64,000 nucleotides of DNA from Bacteroidales bacterium (lineage in GTDB: Bacteria > Bacteroidota > Bacteroidia > Bacteroidales > UBA932): contig JAKSJO010000001.1 in the NCBI GenBank assembly GCA_024398125.1, forward strand, positions 1 through 64,000, given 5' to 3'. The position numbers and the translations under genes are program-made. Numbering within the stretch: the first letter of the stretch is position 1; every line of letters starts with the position of its first letter. Under the pieces are notes generated by a model. That model searched no databases, had not been told where the DNA came from, and saw only the letters and a list, made by a program, of their open reading frames with translations. Shown here piece after piece: positions 1 to 10,552 of this stretch.

Positions 1-5
1 CTATT

Positions 6-3000
6 ATGACCAACAAACTCTTGAAGAGTGTAAGATCCGTATTGGTTCTTCTCTCTTGCTTGATGACACTGGGTCTTTCGGCTCAGAATCGTCAGATCAA
101 CGGTACGGTCGTAGACACCCAGGGTCAGCCTGTTATCGGCGCCTCAGTGTTCGTAGTAGGCCAGACTACCAATGGTACAGTCACTGACCTCGACGGCCAA
201 TTCACACTCTCCGTTCCTGCTGGTTCAAGCATCGATGTTTCTTGCATCGGTTATGCTTCACAGACCATCGCAGTCGGCTCTCAGACCACTTTCAACGTAG
301 TTCTCGAAGAGGATACCGAGTTCCTCGAGGAGACTGTCGTAATCGGTTACGGTGTACAGAAGAAGTCTGACCTCACCGGTTCAGTCGCTTCAGTACGCTC
401 TGACGATCTCAAGAACCAGTCTACCACTGATGCAGGTAAGGCACTCCAGGGTAAGGTTTCCGGCGTTCACATCCTTTCAAACGCTGCTCCTGGTGAGGCT
501 GCTACCATCCGTGTCCGCGGTTATTCTTCAAACTCTGGTAACATTTCTCCTCTCATGATCGTCGATGGTCTTAAGGTTACCAACATTAGCTACATCGACC
601 CTTCAAACATCGAGTCAATGGAGGTCCTCAAGGATGCTGCTTCTGCAGCTATCTACGGTGCTGAGGCAGGTAACGGTGTCGTTCTCATCACCACCAAGAG
701 CGGTTCAGAGGGCACTGCATCAGTTTCTTACTCAGGTAAGGCTACTCTCCAGAACTACAGCCGCCGTCCTATGATGAACCGTAATGAGTTGATCGAGTAC
801 CTCGGCCTCGAGTACGGTCCTGACTATGTAAACGGTTACCTTTCTAACTTCGACTACAAGCATCCTTACTATGAGAATGGTGTGATCGATCAGGATTGGA
901 TCGACGCATATACCGAGCCTACATGGAATCAGCAGCATTCTGTAAGCTTCTCTGGCGGTAACAAGAACGGTCATTTCTTCACCTCTCTCAACTATGTGAA
1001 GACCGATGGTATCGTTAAGGGTGACAAGGACGTTTACACCCGTCTCACTTCACAGGTAAATGCTGACTATAACATCGCTAAGTGGCTCCAGGTTGGTACC
1101 AACAACTCAATCGAGAAGTGGTCAACCAAGTCAGTTTCACAGCGTGGTTACTCTACCTCATTCGAGTCAATGATGTTGATGGACCCAATGACCCCGGTTT
1201 ACTGGACTACTCCTGAGGAAATGTCACTCGACGTGAAGACCCAGTACGACCGCGTAATGGCAGGTCAGCCAGGCCGTCCTTACCGTTTCTTCCGTGACGA
1301 GAATGGTTGGTTCGCAAACACCAAGTACTCTGATACCGAGGGTTCTCCTCTTGCAAAGCGTGATGCTACCGACTCACAGAATGGTGGTTTCAACATCAAC
1401 GGAACCATGTTCGCAAACGTCACTCCTCTCAAGGGTCTCACCATCACCTCACGTCTCGGTTACCGTCTTGCAATGAGCACCAGCCACAGCTACACTGCTC
1501 CTTACTACATCGGACCACGTGGTTCACAGGACAACTACTCAATCTCTGCAAATGCGAACACCAGCTGGTACTATCAGTGGGAGAACTTCGCAAACTACAT
1601 CAAGAACTTCGGCAAGCACAGCATCACCGCAATGGCCGGTATGTCTTATCGCGAGAACAACAGCGATAACGTATCCGCTTCATCATCAGGTGCTGACATC
1701 CTTTCTTCATATGAGCCACAGTTCCAGTATCTCAACTATGTAAAGGGTGACGCTTCAAAGTCTATCGGTAACGCTCCTGGCAAGTCTGCCGACCTCGCTT
1801 ACTTCGGTCGTCTCATCTACTCTTACGACAACCGCTACAGCCTCCAGGCAAACTTCCGTGCTGACGCATTCGACTCATCAAAGCTTTCTAAGCAGAACCG
1901 TTGGGGTTACTTCCCTTCATTCTCTGCTGGTTGGACCGTTTCTAACGAGTCATTCTTCAGAGATAACGTTGATCCTAGCGTATTTAACTTCCTCAAGCTT
2001 CGTGCTTCATGGGGTCGCAACGGTAACATCTCAGTCCTCAGTGGCTACAAGTATGCTACCACCATCTCGCTTGGTAACAACTGGTATCAGTTCAGCGTAG
2101 ACAACAAGGGTTCTGAGTTCGCTTCAGCTCCTTCAGGCCTTGCTAACCCTAACCTTACCTGGGAGACCTCTGAGCAGGTTGACCTCGGTATCGACGCTCG
2201 TTTCCTTAACAACCGTCTCTCATTCTCTGCTGACTACTTCGACAAGAGAACCAAGGACCTCCTCTTCTCAGTAACCGTACCTCCTGAGCTTGGTGTATCA
2301 AGTGTAACCAAGAACGGTGGTAACGTGCTCAACAGGGGTCTCGAGTTCGAGCTCTCTTGGAAGGATCAGATCGGTGACTTCAGCTACGGTATCAGCGGCA
2401 ACATGTCAACCCTCCACAATGAGGTTCTCGAGCTCCCTGAGGGAACTCCACGTGTAACTGCTTCCGACGCTTCTTCATCTAACTATCCTATCCAGACCGC
2501 TTTCGAGGCTGGCTACCCAGTTTGGTACCTCCGTGGTTACAAGTACCTCGGTGTGGGTTCTGACGGCAAGCCAATGTTCGAGGATCTCAACGGTGACGGA
2601 AACATCGATACCTCTGACTTCCAGTATCTCGGCCATGGTACTCCTACCCTTACCTATGGTATCAACATCAACCTTGCTTACAAGGGATTTGACTTCCTCC
2701 TCTTCGGTTCAGGTATTTCTGGTAACTCAATCGTTCCTGTATTCCACCGTACCGGTTTCAAGAACCACATGAAGGCTTACATGGATCTCTACAAGGACGG
2801 TACCTATCCACACCCTGAGTATACTGTAGGTAACTATCAGTTCTGGTCTTCAACCGCTAACGTATTCAACGGCGCTTACTTCAGAGTAAAGCAGATGCAG
2901 TTCGGTTACACTCTTCCTTCTGCAATCACCAAGAAGGCTAACATCAGCAACCTCCGTCTCTACATGTCACTTGATGACTTCTTCACCCTTACAAAGTATC

Positions 3001-3113
3001 CAGGACTTGATCCTGAGACCGCTGCCATGAACAATACTTCAGGTTCTGGTCTTGACTGGGGTTCATATCCTACCATGCAGAAGCTCATCCTTGGTGTCAA
3101 TATTACCTTCTAA
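6..3113 (+). CDS. SusC-type TonB-dependent outer-membrane receptor (pair 1)
   Basis: Outer-membrane, TonB-energised importer that forms the channel under a SusD lid. Seen: a signal peptide ending near SAQ (residues 25-27); a carboxypeptidase-regulatory-like domain at about 28-105 (INGTVVDTQGQPVIGASVFV); the SusC hallmark VVIGYGVQKKSDLTG near 112-126; a plug domain with IRVRGYSSNSG and VLKDAASAAIYG; then a long barrel ending in the aromatic terminus GVNITF. The length of 1035 residues is normal for SusC. Only five bases precede the ATG, so its promoter lies outside the window. The gene is followed 14 bases later by its SusD partner. It is a close paralogue of the second pair, with one stretch identical at DNA level (see findings). 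The substrate cannot be told from sequence, as no polysaccharide-degrading enzyme is adjacent. Confidence 0.95.
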   Translation: MTNKLLKSVRSVLVLLSCLMTLGLSAQNRQINGTVVDTQGQPVIGASVFVVGQTTNGTVTDLDGQFTLSVPAGSSIDVSCIGYASQTIAVGSQTTFNVVLEEDTEFLEETVVIGYGVQKKSDLTGSVASVRSDDLKNQSTTDAGKALQGKVSGVHILSNAAPGEAATIRVRGYSSNSGNISPLMIVDGLKVTNISYIDPSNIESMEVLKDAASAAIYGAEAGNGVVLITTKSGSEGTASVSYSGKATLQNYSRRPMMNRNELIEYLGLEYGPDYVNGYLSNFDYKHPYYENGVIDQDWIDAYTEPTWNQQHSVSFSGGNKNGHFFTSLNYVKTDGIVKGDKDVYTRLTSQVNADYNIAKWLQVGTNNSIEKWSTKSVSQRGYSTSFESMMLMDPMTPVYWTTPEEMSLDVKTQYDRVMAGQPGRPYRFFRDENGWFANTKYSDTEGSPLAKRDATDSQNGGFNINGTMFANVTPLKGLTITSRLGYRLAMSTSHSYTAPYYIGPRGSQDNYSISANANTSWYYQWENFANYIKNFGKHSITAMAGMSYRENNSDNVSASSSGADILSSYEPQFQYLNYVKGDASKSIGNAPGKSADLAYFGRLIYSYDNRYSLQANFRADAFDSSKLSKQNRWGYFPSFSAGWTVSNESFFRDNVDPSVFNFLKLRASWGRNGNISVLSGYKYATTISLGNNWYQFSVDNKGSEFASAPSGLANPNLTWETSEQVDLGIDARFLNNRLSFSADYFDKRTKDLLFSVTVPPELGVSSVTKNGGNVLNRGLEFELSWKDQIGDFSYGISGNMSTLHNEVLELPEGTPRVTASDASSSNYPIQTAFEAGYPVWYLRGYKYLGVGSDGKPMFEDLNGDGNIDTSDFQYLGHGTPTLTYGININLAYKGFDFLLFGSGISGNSIVPVFHRTGFKNHMKAYMDLYKDGTYPHPEYTVGNYQFWSSTANVFNGAYFRVKQMQFGYTLPSAITKKANISNLRLYMSLDDFFTLTKYPGLDPETAAMNNTSGSGLDWGSYPTMQKLILGVNITF

Positions 3114-3127
3114 TAACCGATATTAAG

Positions 3128-4933
3128 ATGAAAAAGATATTTATTCCTATCGTTGCTATTGCAGCGCTCGCATCTGCATCATCATGCCAGTCGATGCTTG
3201 ATATCCCTCAGAAGGGTGTCGTAGCATACGAGGACTTCTATCAGTCAGATGAGGATGCTCTCGCAGCTCTCGTCAGCATGTATGCTAACTTCCTCCAGCA
3301 GGTAGCTGGTACCGAGGGTATCGACAACCCTGAGCAGGTTATCCTTAACTACTCAGCTGATGATATTCTTTCAGCAGGTGGTGACCGTGACGACCACGCT
3401 CCATTCCGTTTCTTCGATGAGTTCCGTTATGACGTAACCAACGGTACTCTCAAGCAGATGTATCAGCGTTACTACTACGCTATCTATCACGCTAACCTCG
3501 TGATCTCAAACTTCACCACCGAGAATAGAACCGGTGCTGAACCTAAGTGGACCAGCAAGGTTGTTGACCAGTATGTTGCCGAGGCTCGTGTTATGCGTGC
3601 TTATGTACATATGATGCTCGCTCTTACCTGGAACTGCCCTCCTATCCTCGACCGTATCTACGAAGGTGATGAGCTTCCTGTTAACTCAGAAAGCCAGGAG
3701 CAGGTTCTCTCATGGGTTATCTCTGAGTGTGAGAAGGCTATTTCTTCAGGTGTTCTTCCTGATCGTAACGGCCCAACTGACAAGGATAATACTGCCCGCA
3801 TGAACGTTGGTTTCGCTCGCTTTGTTGCTGGTAAGGCTGCTATGTTCAACAATGATCCTGCAACCGCTCGCAAGTATCTCGGCGACCTCATCAACTCAGG
3901 TGACTACGCTCTTATCCCTTCAGAGGAGTACTGGACCAACTTCCATATCGCAGGTGACGGTAACTCAGAGAAGATTTTCGAGCCTAACTTCCTCGAGGAC
4001 CCTGCATTCACCAACAACGCTTGGGGCTCAGGTGCACCTATCCAGCGTGGTCGTTGGATGGTAGCAAACGTATTCTGCTGGCGTACCGACCACCTTGCTT
4101 CTGAGCCTAAGGTTCACGCAGGTTTCCAGGGCTGGAACGGTGGTGCTGTTCAGGAGGATTTCGCAAAGAAGTTCCTTGCTCACGATGGTGACTCTCCACG
4201 TCGTCGCGCTTGCTTCCTCACCGGTGAGGAGTGGCTCTATGAAATGGATTGGAACTCTGAACTCAACGATGCTTCTCTCGAGGCAAAGAAGAGCGATCCT
4301 CAGCGTGGTATCAACAATACCGACGGTGTCTTCAGCCATGGTACCTACTTCGAGTGGAAGCACATGGTATACATCAACCCTCCTAAGATCCTCACTGGCG
4401 GCAAGTCATATCCTTCAGACAACGTAAGCGGTCTTGGTGCAGCTTCTAACCAGAAGAACTTCAACGTAGCTCGCTACGCAGAGGCACTCCTTCTCTATGC
4501 TGAGGCATGTATCGGTTCAAGCGATGAGGCTAAGGGTCTCGCTGCTCTCCAGGCTGTTCAGGAGCGCTCAGGTTCTGGCAAGATCTCTGACAAGCTTACC
4601 TGGGAGGCTGTTGCTGAGGAGAAGCAGTATGAGATGTGGTTCGAGTCTTGCCGTTTCCACGACCTCGTTCGTTGGAGCAAGCAGGGCAAGGTTAATCTTG
4701 ACCAGATCTTCAACAAGGCTTATGACAAGAGCAAGGTTCCTGTATGTCACGATGAGTTCTGGATCGAGGGTAAGCCTGGTTACCAGAAGGAGCACAAGCT
4801 CTATGTTGAGTACGCTCCTGTTACCTACGTACCATTCGTAGTTGGTAAGCACGAGTACCTCCCATTCCCAGAGGACTTCAGAACTGCTAACCCTAACCTC
4901 CACAATGTTCTTGGTTGGGCTTCAGCTGAATAA
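3128..4933 (+). CDS. SusD/RagB-type surface lipoprotein (pair 1)
   Basis: Surface lipoprotein that binds the substrate and caps the SusC channel of the preceding gene. The N-terminus is a lipoprotein signal with the lipobox Cys at residue 20 (ASASSC), followed by the conserved SusD start (SMLDIPQKGVV). TPR-like helices include VAEARVMRAYVHMML and FNVARYAEALLLYAEAC, and the C-terminal family motif YEMWFESCRFHDLVRW is present, ending in a KHEYLPFP stretch. The length of 601 residues fits the family. It lies 14 bases after the SusC gene, clearly co-transcribed, and a strong terminator follows 36 bases downstream. It is highly similar to the SusD of the second pair. Ligand unknown. Confidence 0.94.
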   Translation: MKKIFIPIVAIAALASASSCQSMLDIPQKGVVAYEDFYQSDEDALAALVSMYANFLQQVAGTEGIDNPEQVILNYSADDILSAGGDRDDHAPFRFFDEFRYDVTNGTLKQMYQRYYYAIYHANLVISNFTTENRTGAEPKWTSKVVDQYVAEARVMRAYVHMMLALTWNCPPILDRIYEGDELPVNSESQEQVLSWVISECEKAISSGVLPDRNGPTDKDNTARMNVGFARFVAGKAAMFNNDPATARKYLGDLINSGDYALIPSEEYWTNFHIAGDGNSEKIFEPNFLEDPAFTNNAWGSGAPIQRGRWMVANVFCWRTDHLASEPKVHAGFQGWNGGAVQEDFAKKFLAHDGDSPRRRACFLTGEEWLYEMDWNSELNDASLEAKKSDPQRGINNTDGVFSHGTYFEWKHMVYINPPKILTGGKSYPSDNVSGLGAASNQKNFNVARYAEALLLYAEACIGSSDEAKGLAALQAVQERSGSGKISDKLTWEAVAEEKQYEMWFESCRFHDLVRWSKQGKVNLDQIFNKAYDKSKVPVCHDEFWIEGKPGYQKEHKLYVEYAPVTYVPFVVGKHEYLPFPEDFRTANPNLHNVLGWASAE

Positions 4934-4969
4934 TCGATCATTACGTAGTTTACTACAAATAGTGCAATG

Positions 4970-5000
4970 GCGCGTCCTTCGGGGCGCGCTTTTGCTTTTT
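4970..5000 (+). terminator. Rho-independent terminator with UUCG loop after pair 1
   Basis: An 8-bp GC-rich stem (GCGCGTCC against GGGCGCGC, with one G-T pair) closes a stable UUCG tetraloop and is followed by TTTTGCTTTTT. It ends the first SusC/SusD unit. A closely related stem follows the second pair at 10553-10585, so the terminator appears to be part of the duplicated unit. Confidence 0.9.
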
Positions 5001-5005
5001 TACTG

Positions 5006-5591
5006 AAAGCCTGCTGCTCGGTGTTATTGCCAGACGGCAGGCTTTGTCGTAGTATACCACTATCAGCTGTGAGCTTTATGTTTCGGCCTTTTTAAGGATT
5101 GGACTATCAGTTGCTCTTTATCTTAAGTATTCTGATTATTTCCATGCTCATTCATATCCTCTTTGTTCAATTATGGTCTAAATTCTAAATTCATTTTAAA
5201 ACTAAATCCGTCCAATGTGTTGTATGGAATTTATTAAATGGGTCAAAAACGAATGAAAAGGTTACAAAAACATAAGTCTCTGTCTGTTTTGCTTTAGTTT
5301 TGATTTTGGTTCGTCGTATTTCTGATAATAATTCAAATGATTGATTTCTCATGGTTCTGAATCACGATTTGAACATTATCAAATCGTTTTAAATGCCTTT
5401 TAATCGCCCTTTCCCTAATTTCGTGTTGCTTTTATTAATTAGGTGTGTGAAGAGAGGAGCCTAATAGTTGTGAAATTATGAAAGCTCCTTTCTTCCTTTT
5501 TTTAACCACATGCACCGCTTATACCTATATAATATTAGCGTGAACGAATAGTTATAACACTAGCATACCTATTAATTAATTTTCAACTATT
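5006..5591 (+). promoter_or_regulatory. Intergenic control region ahead of SusC/SusD pair 2
   Basis: About 590 bases without a convincing gene. It opens with a second hairpin (AAAGCCTGC 5006-5014 against GCAGGCTTT 5037-5045) that lacks a T-run. The rest is AT-rich relative to the flanking genes. A weak promoter -7 candidate is TAATTTCG at 5416-5423, the same form as the better supported box upstream of SusC pair 3, but no TTTG sits at the right distance. The last bases before the ATG (CTATTATGACCAACAAAC) are the same as at the very start of the window, so the duplicated unit extends at least into the 5' leader. Confidence 0.45.
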
Positions 5592-8500
5592 ATGACCAAC
5601 AAACTTTTGAAGGGCGTTAGAACCGTATTGGTTCTTCTCTCTTGCTTGATGACTCTGGGTCTTTCCGCTCAGAATCGTCAGATCAACGGTAAGGTCGTAG
5701 ACACCCAGGGTCAGCCTGTAATCGGCGCCTCTGTGTTCGTAGTAGGCCAGACTACCAATGGTACTGTAACTGACCTCGACGGCCTTTTCAATCTTTCTGT
5801 CCCTGCTGGTTCAAGCATCAATGTCTCAAGCATTGGCTATGCTGCTCAGACCATCGCAGTAGGTAACCAGACCACTTTCAACATCACTCTCGAAGAGGAT
5901 ACCGAGTTCCTCGAGGAGACTGTCGTTATCGGTTACGGTGTACAGAAGAAGTCTGACCTTACCGGTGCTGTAGCATCTGTACGTTCAGGTGACCTCGAGA
6001 ACCGTTCAACCTCTGATGCAGCTCAGGCACTCCAGGGTAAGGTTTCCGGCGTTCACATTCTTACCAACGCTGCTCCTGGTTCAGGTGCTGAGATCCGTGT
6101 CCGCGGTTATTCTTCAAACTCTGGTTCTATCGGACCTCTCCTCATCGTCGACGGTCTTCAGGTTTCAAGCATCCAGTACCTCGATCCTTCAATGATCGAA
6201 TCTATCGAGGTCCTCAAGGACGCAGCATCTGCAGCTATCTACGGTGCACAGGCAGGTAACGGTGTCGTTCTCGTAACCACCAAGAGCGGTTCAGACGGTC
6301 ACACCTCCGTTACCTATACTTCAAAGGCTACTCTCCAGAGCTTCAGTGGCCGTCCTATGATGGATCGTGCCGGCATGCTCGAATACCTCCGTCTCGAGTA
6401 CGGTGACGAGTACGTTGACAACAACCTCAAGGACTTCGACTACAAGCACCCTATGTATGAGAATGGTGTCATCGATACCGACTGGATCGACGCTTATACC
6501 GAGCCTACATGGAGCCAGCAGCACTCACTCAGCTTCTCAGGCGGTAACAGAAACGGCCACTACTTCGCTTCCCTCAACTACGTCATGGATGATGGTATCG
6601 TAAGAGGCAAGAAGGACGTTTACAACCGTCTTACCGCTCAGGTAAACGCTGACTACAACATCTTCAAGTGGCTCCAGGTTGGTACCAACAACTCTATCGA
6701 GAAGTGGTCTACCGAGTCCGTTTCACAGAGAGGCTACTCTTCTTCATTCGAGTCAATGCTCCTCATGGACCCTACCACTCCTGTATACTGGACCAAGCCA
6801 GAGGAAATGTCTTCAGCTGTAAAGCAGGTTTATGACAACCTCCAGGCTGGTACTTCATCAGTTCCTTACACTCTCTTCCGTGATGAGAATGGTTGGTATG
6901 CAAATACCAAGTACTCAGATGCTGAGGGTTCTGCACTTGCAAAACGTGATGCTACCAACTCACAGAACGGTGGTTTCAACATCAACGGAACCATGTTCGC
7001 AAACATCACTCCTCTCAAGGGTCTCACCTTCACCTCACGTCTCGGTTACCGTCTCGGTTACAGCGTTTCACACAGCTACTCTACTCCTTACTACATCGGA
7101 GAGCGTGGTTCAACCACTACCTACTCAATCTCTGCAAACGCTAGCACCAGCTGGTACTATCAGTGGGAGAACTTCGCAAACTACATCAAGAACTTCGGCA
7201 AGCACAGCATCACCGCAATGGCCGGTATGTCTTATCGCGAGAACAACAGCGATAACGTATCCGCTTCATCATCAGGTGCTGACATCCTTTCTTCATATGA
7301 GCCACAGTTCCAGTATCTCAACTATGTAAAGGGTGACGCTTCAAAGTCTATCGGTAACGCTCCTGGCAAGTCTGCCGACCTCGCTTACTTCGGTCGTCTC
7401 ATCTACTCTTACGACAACCGCTACAGCCTCCAGGCAAACTTCCGTGCTGACGCATTCGACTCATCAAAGCTTTCTAAGCAGAACCGTTGGGGTTACTTCC
7501 CTTCATTCTCTGCAGGTTGGACCGTTTCTAACGAGCAGTTCTTCAAGGACAACGTTGACAGAAACGTATTCAACTTCCTCAAGCTCCGTGCTTCTTGGGG
7601 TCAGAACGGTAACGTAAACGTCCTCAGCGGCTATCCATACGCTACCACCATCTCTAAGGGTAACAGCTTCTATCAGTATGACGTTGACAAGTCAGGTGCT
7701 GTTTCTTCATCATCTCCAAGCGGTCTTCCTAACCCTAACCTCAGCTGGGAGACTTCAGAGCAGATCGACCTCGGTCTCGATGCAAGATTCCTCAACAACA
7801 GACTCTCTCTCGGTGTTGACTTCTTCGACAAGAGAACCAAGGACCTCCTCTTCAGCAAGCCAACCCCTCCAGAGCTTGGTGTATCAAGTGTAACCGTAAA
7901 CGGTGGTCAGGTACTCAACCAGGGTATCGAGCTTGAGCTCTCTTGGAAGGATCAGATCGGTGACTTCAGCTACGGTATTACCGGTAACTTCTCTAGCCTC
8001 AAGAACCAGGTTCTCGAGCTTCCTGAGGGAACTTCACGAGTAATCAGAACTGATGCATCTTCATCTAACTATCCTATCCAGACCGTATTCGAGGCAGGTT
8101 ATCCAGTATGGTACCTCCGTGGTTACGAATATGCAGGTGCTAATGCCAGCGGTTCAAACGTAGTAGAGCATCTCATCGACCAGAACGGTGACGGTACTAT
8201 CGACCAGTCAGATATGATCATGCTCGGCCAGGGTACTCCTAAGGCTACCTACGGTCTCAACCTCAACTTCGCTTACAAGGGATTCGATCTCCTTATCTTC
8301 GGTTCAGGTATCACCGGAAACTCTATCGTTCCTGTTCTCCACCGTACCGGATTCAAGAACCACCTCTCAGTTTACATGGACAAGTACAAGAGCGGTGAGT
8401 ATCCACACCCAAGCGAGACTGTCGGTGCTTACAAGTTCTACTCTTCATCTGCAAACGTATTCAAGGGCGACTACTTCCGTATCAAGCAGATGCAGCTCGG

Positions 8501-8708
8501 TTACACTCTCCCTTCTTCAATCACCAAGAAGGCTCAGATCAGCAACCTCCGCTTCTATGTTTCACTTGATGACTTCTTCACCTTCACCAAGTATCCAGGA
8601 CTTGACCCTGAGACTGCATCAGTCAACAGCGGTTCAGGTGCCGGCCTTGACTGGGGTTCATATCCTACCATGCAGAAGCTCATCCTTGGTGTAAACCTCA
8701 CATTCTAA
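5592..8708 (+). CDS. SusC-type TonB-dependent outer-membrane receptor (pair 2)
   Basis: Second SusC-like importer, 1038 residues, with the same architecture as the first: signal peptide, regulatory-like beta-sandwich domain, VVIGYGVQKKSDLTG, plug (IRVRGYSSNSGSIGP, VLKDAASAAIYGAQAGNG) and barrel ending in GVNLTF. The signal peptide and plug are nearly the same as in pair 1. The middle of the barrel contains about 369 bases with no nucleotide difference from it, while the parts between plug and mid-barrel and the C-terminal third have diverged, including GYEYAGANASGSNVVEHL where pair 1 has GYKYLGVGSDGK. That pattern suggests related but not identical ligands. It is followed almost at once by its SusD gene. 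Confidence 0.95.
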   Translation: MTNKLLKGVRTVLVLLSCLMTLGLSAQNRQINGKVVDTQGQPVIGASVFVVGQTTNGTVTDLDGLFNLSVPAGSSINVSSIGYAAQTIAVGNQTTFNITLEEDTEFLEETVVIGYGVQKKSDLTGAVASVRSGDLENRSTSDAAQALQGKVSGVHILTNAAPGSGAEIRVRGYSSNSGSIGPLLIVDGLQVSSIQYLDPSMIESIEVLKDAASAAIYGAQAGNGVVLVTTKSGSDGHTSVTYTSKATLQSFSGRPMMDRAGMLEYLRLEYGDEYVDNNLKDFDYKHPMYENGVIDTDWIDAYTEPTWSQQHSLSFSGGNRNGHYFASLNYVMDDGIVRGKKDVYNRLTAQVNADYNIFKWLQVGTNNSIEKWSTESVSQRGYSSSFESMLLMDPTTPVYWTKPEEMSSAVKQVYDNLQAGTSSVPYTLFRDENGWYANTKYSDAEGSALAKRDATNSQNGGFNINGTMFANITPLKGLTFTSRLGYRLGYSVSHSYSTPYYIGERGSTTTYSISANASTSWYYQWENFANYIKNFGKHSITAMAGMSYRENNSDNVSASSSGADILSSYEPQFQYLNYVKGDASKSIGNAPGKSADLAYFGRLIYSYDNRYSLQANFRADAFDSSKLSKQNRWGYFPSFSAGWTVSNEQFFKDNVDRNVFNFLKLRASWGQNGNVNVLSGYPYATTISKGNSFYQYDVDKSGAVSSSSPSGLPNPNLSWETSEQIDLGLDARFLNNRLSLGVDFFDKRTKDLLFSKPTPPELGVSSVTVNGGQVLNQGIELELSWKDQIGDFSYGITGNFSSLKNQVLELPEGTSRVIRTDASSSNYPIQTVFEAGYPVWYLRGYEYAGANASGSNVVEHLIDQNGDGTIDQSDMIMLGQGTPKATYGLNLNFAYKGFDLLIFGSGITGNSIVPVLHRTGFKNHLSVYMDKYKSGEYPHPSETVGAYKFYSSSANVFKGDYFRIKQMQLGYTLPSSITKKAQISNLRFYVSLDDFFTFTKYPGLDPETASVNSGSGAGLDWGSYPTMQKLILGVNLTF

Positions 8709-8723
8709 TTAATGAGTATCAAT

Positions 8724-10517
8724 ATGAAAAAGATTATTCTCCCTATATTCTTAGGATTCGCTCTCGTGGCTACTTCTTGCGAGAAGATGCTTGATATTCC
8801 TCAGAAGGGTGTCGTTTCTTACGATGACTTCTACGCTTCTGACGAGGACTGTGAGGCTGCACTCGCAAACATGTACGCGAACTACATCACCAACGTGTCA
8901 GGTACCGAGGGTATCGACAACCCTGAACAGGTGATCCTGAACTATTCTTCAGACGATATCCTTGCTGCCGGTGGCAATGCCAACGACCACGAGCCATTCC
9001 GTAACTTCTGCGAGTTCCGTTACGATGACGCAAACGGTACCCTTAAGTCAGCTTACCAGCGTTACTACTACGCTATCTATCACGCTAACCTCGTGATCTC
9101 AAACTTCACCGACGAGAACCGTAACGGTACCGCTCCTAAGTTTGAAAGCGCTTATACCAAGCAGGCTGTCGCTGAGGCACGCGTAATGCGCGCATACCTC
9201 CACATGATGACTGCTCTCCTTTGGAACTGCCCTCCTATCCTTGACCGTGTATACGAAGGCGACGAGCTCCCTACAAACGCAGAGAGCCAGGAGCAGGTCC
9301 TCAAGTGGGTCGTTGACGAGTGTGAGAAGGCTATCGCTTCAGGTTCACTCCCTAAGAGAAACGGCACCAGCGACAAGAACGCTACCGCTCGCATGTCAGT
9401 CGGCTTCGCACAGTTCATCGCAGGTAAGGCTGCAATGTTCATGAACGACACCGCTACCGCACGCAAGTATCTCTCAGCTCTCATCAACTCTGGTGACTAC
9501 GCTCTCGTTCCTAGCGAGGACTACTGGATCAACTTCCATATCCAGGGTGACGGTGGTGTCGAGAAGATTTTCGAGCCAAACGTTGTTGCTGACCAGGACT
9601 GGCTCAAGGGCTTCGGCGCTTACCAGCGTACCCGTTGGATGGTAGCAAACGTATTCTGCTGGAGATCTGACCATCTCGCTTCAAACCCTAAGGTACACGA
9701 TGGTTTCCAGGGCTGGAACGGTGGTGCTATCCAGAACGATTTCGCTAAGAAGTTCCTCGAGCATGATGGTGACTCTCCACGTCGTCTCGCTTGCTTCCTC
9801 ACCGCTGATGAGTGGCTTTACACCATGGATTGGGCTGCTTCAAAGGTAAATGACGGAACCCGCGAGGAGAAGATGGTTGACCCTATGCGTGGTATCTCTT
9901 CAGCAGAAGGTGTATTCTCACATGGTCCATACTTCGAGTGGAAGCACATGGTTTACACCAACCCTCCTGCAATCCTTACCAAGGGCAAGGCATTCCCTAG
10001 CGACCATATCCCTTACCTCGGATACGGCCAGAACGGTACCAACTTCAAGGTTGCCCGTCTCGCTGAGGCTTACCTCCTCTACGCTGAGGCATGTATCGGT
10101 TCATCTGATGAGGCAAAGGGTCTCGCAGCTCTCAACGCAATCCAGGAGCGTTCAGGTTCAGGTAAGATCTCAAGCAAGCTTACCTTCGAGGACGTGATGG
10201 AGGAGAAGCAGTATGAGATGTGGTTCGAGTCTTGCCGCTTCCTCGACCTCGTTCGCTGGAGCAAGCAGGGCAAGGTTGATCTCAACAAGATCTTCAATGC
10301 TTCAGGCATCCACAAGACTGCTACCACCGTAAAGGACGAGTTCTTCACAGAGGGCAAGCCAGGTTACCAGAAGGAGCACAAGCTCTTCACCGTACCTTGC
10401 AACCTTATCTATCAGGACTTCGTAGTAGGAAAGCACGAGTACTTCCCATTCCCACTCGATGTTAAGAACGCTAACCCTAACCTCCACGACGTTCTTGGTT
10501 GGGCTTCAGCTAACTAG
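8724..10517 (+). CDS. SusD/RagB-type surface lipoprotein (pair 2)
   Basis: Substrate-binding lid lipoprotein for the preceding SusC. I start it at the ATG at 8724 because that gives a clean lipoprotein signal (MKKIILPIF...ATSC, lipobox Cys 19); an in-frame ATG four codons upstream at 8712 is the alternative. Family features are MLDIPQKGVVSYDDFY, the helical repeat VARLAEAYLLYAEAC, YEMWFESCRFLDLVRW and KHEYFPFP near the end. It is 597 residues and strongly similar to the first SusD. The gap to the SusC stop is 15 bases, and a GC-rich terminator follows the stop. Confidence 0.94.
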   Translation: MKKIILPIFLGFALVATSCEKMLDIPQKGVVSYDDFYASDEDCEAALANMYANYITNVSGTEGIDNPEQVILNYSSDDILAAGGNANDHEPFRNFCEFRYDDANGTLKSAYQRYYYAIYHANLVISNFTDENRNGTAPKFESAYTKQAVAEARVMRAYLHMMTALLWNCPPILDRVYEGDELPTNAESQEQVLKWVVDECEKAIASGSLPKRNGTSDKNATARMSVGFAQFIAGKAAMFMNDTATARKYLSALINSGDYALVPSEDYWINFHIQGDGGVEKIFEPNVVADQDWLKGFGAYQRTRWMVANVFCWRSDHLASNPKVHDGFQGWNGGAIQNDFAKKFLEHDGDSPRRLACFLTADEWLYTMDWAASKVNDGTREEKMVDPMRGISSAEGVFSHGPYFEWKHMVYTNPPAILTKGKAFPSDHIPYLGYGQNGTNFKVARLAEAYLLYAEACIGSSDEAKGLAALNAIQERSGSGKISSKLTFEDVMEEKQYEMWFESCRFLDLVRWSKQGKVDLNKIFNASGIHKTATTVKDEFFTEGKPGYQKEHKLFTVPCNLIYQDFVVGKHEYFPFPLDVKNANPNLHDVLGWASAN

Positions 10518-10552
10518 TGGAATTCTACTATAAGTTTTACATATTCGCAATG

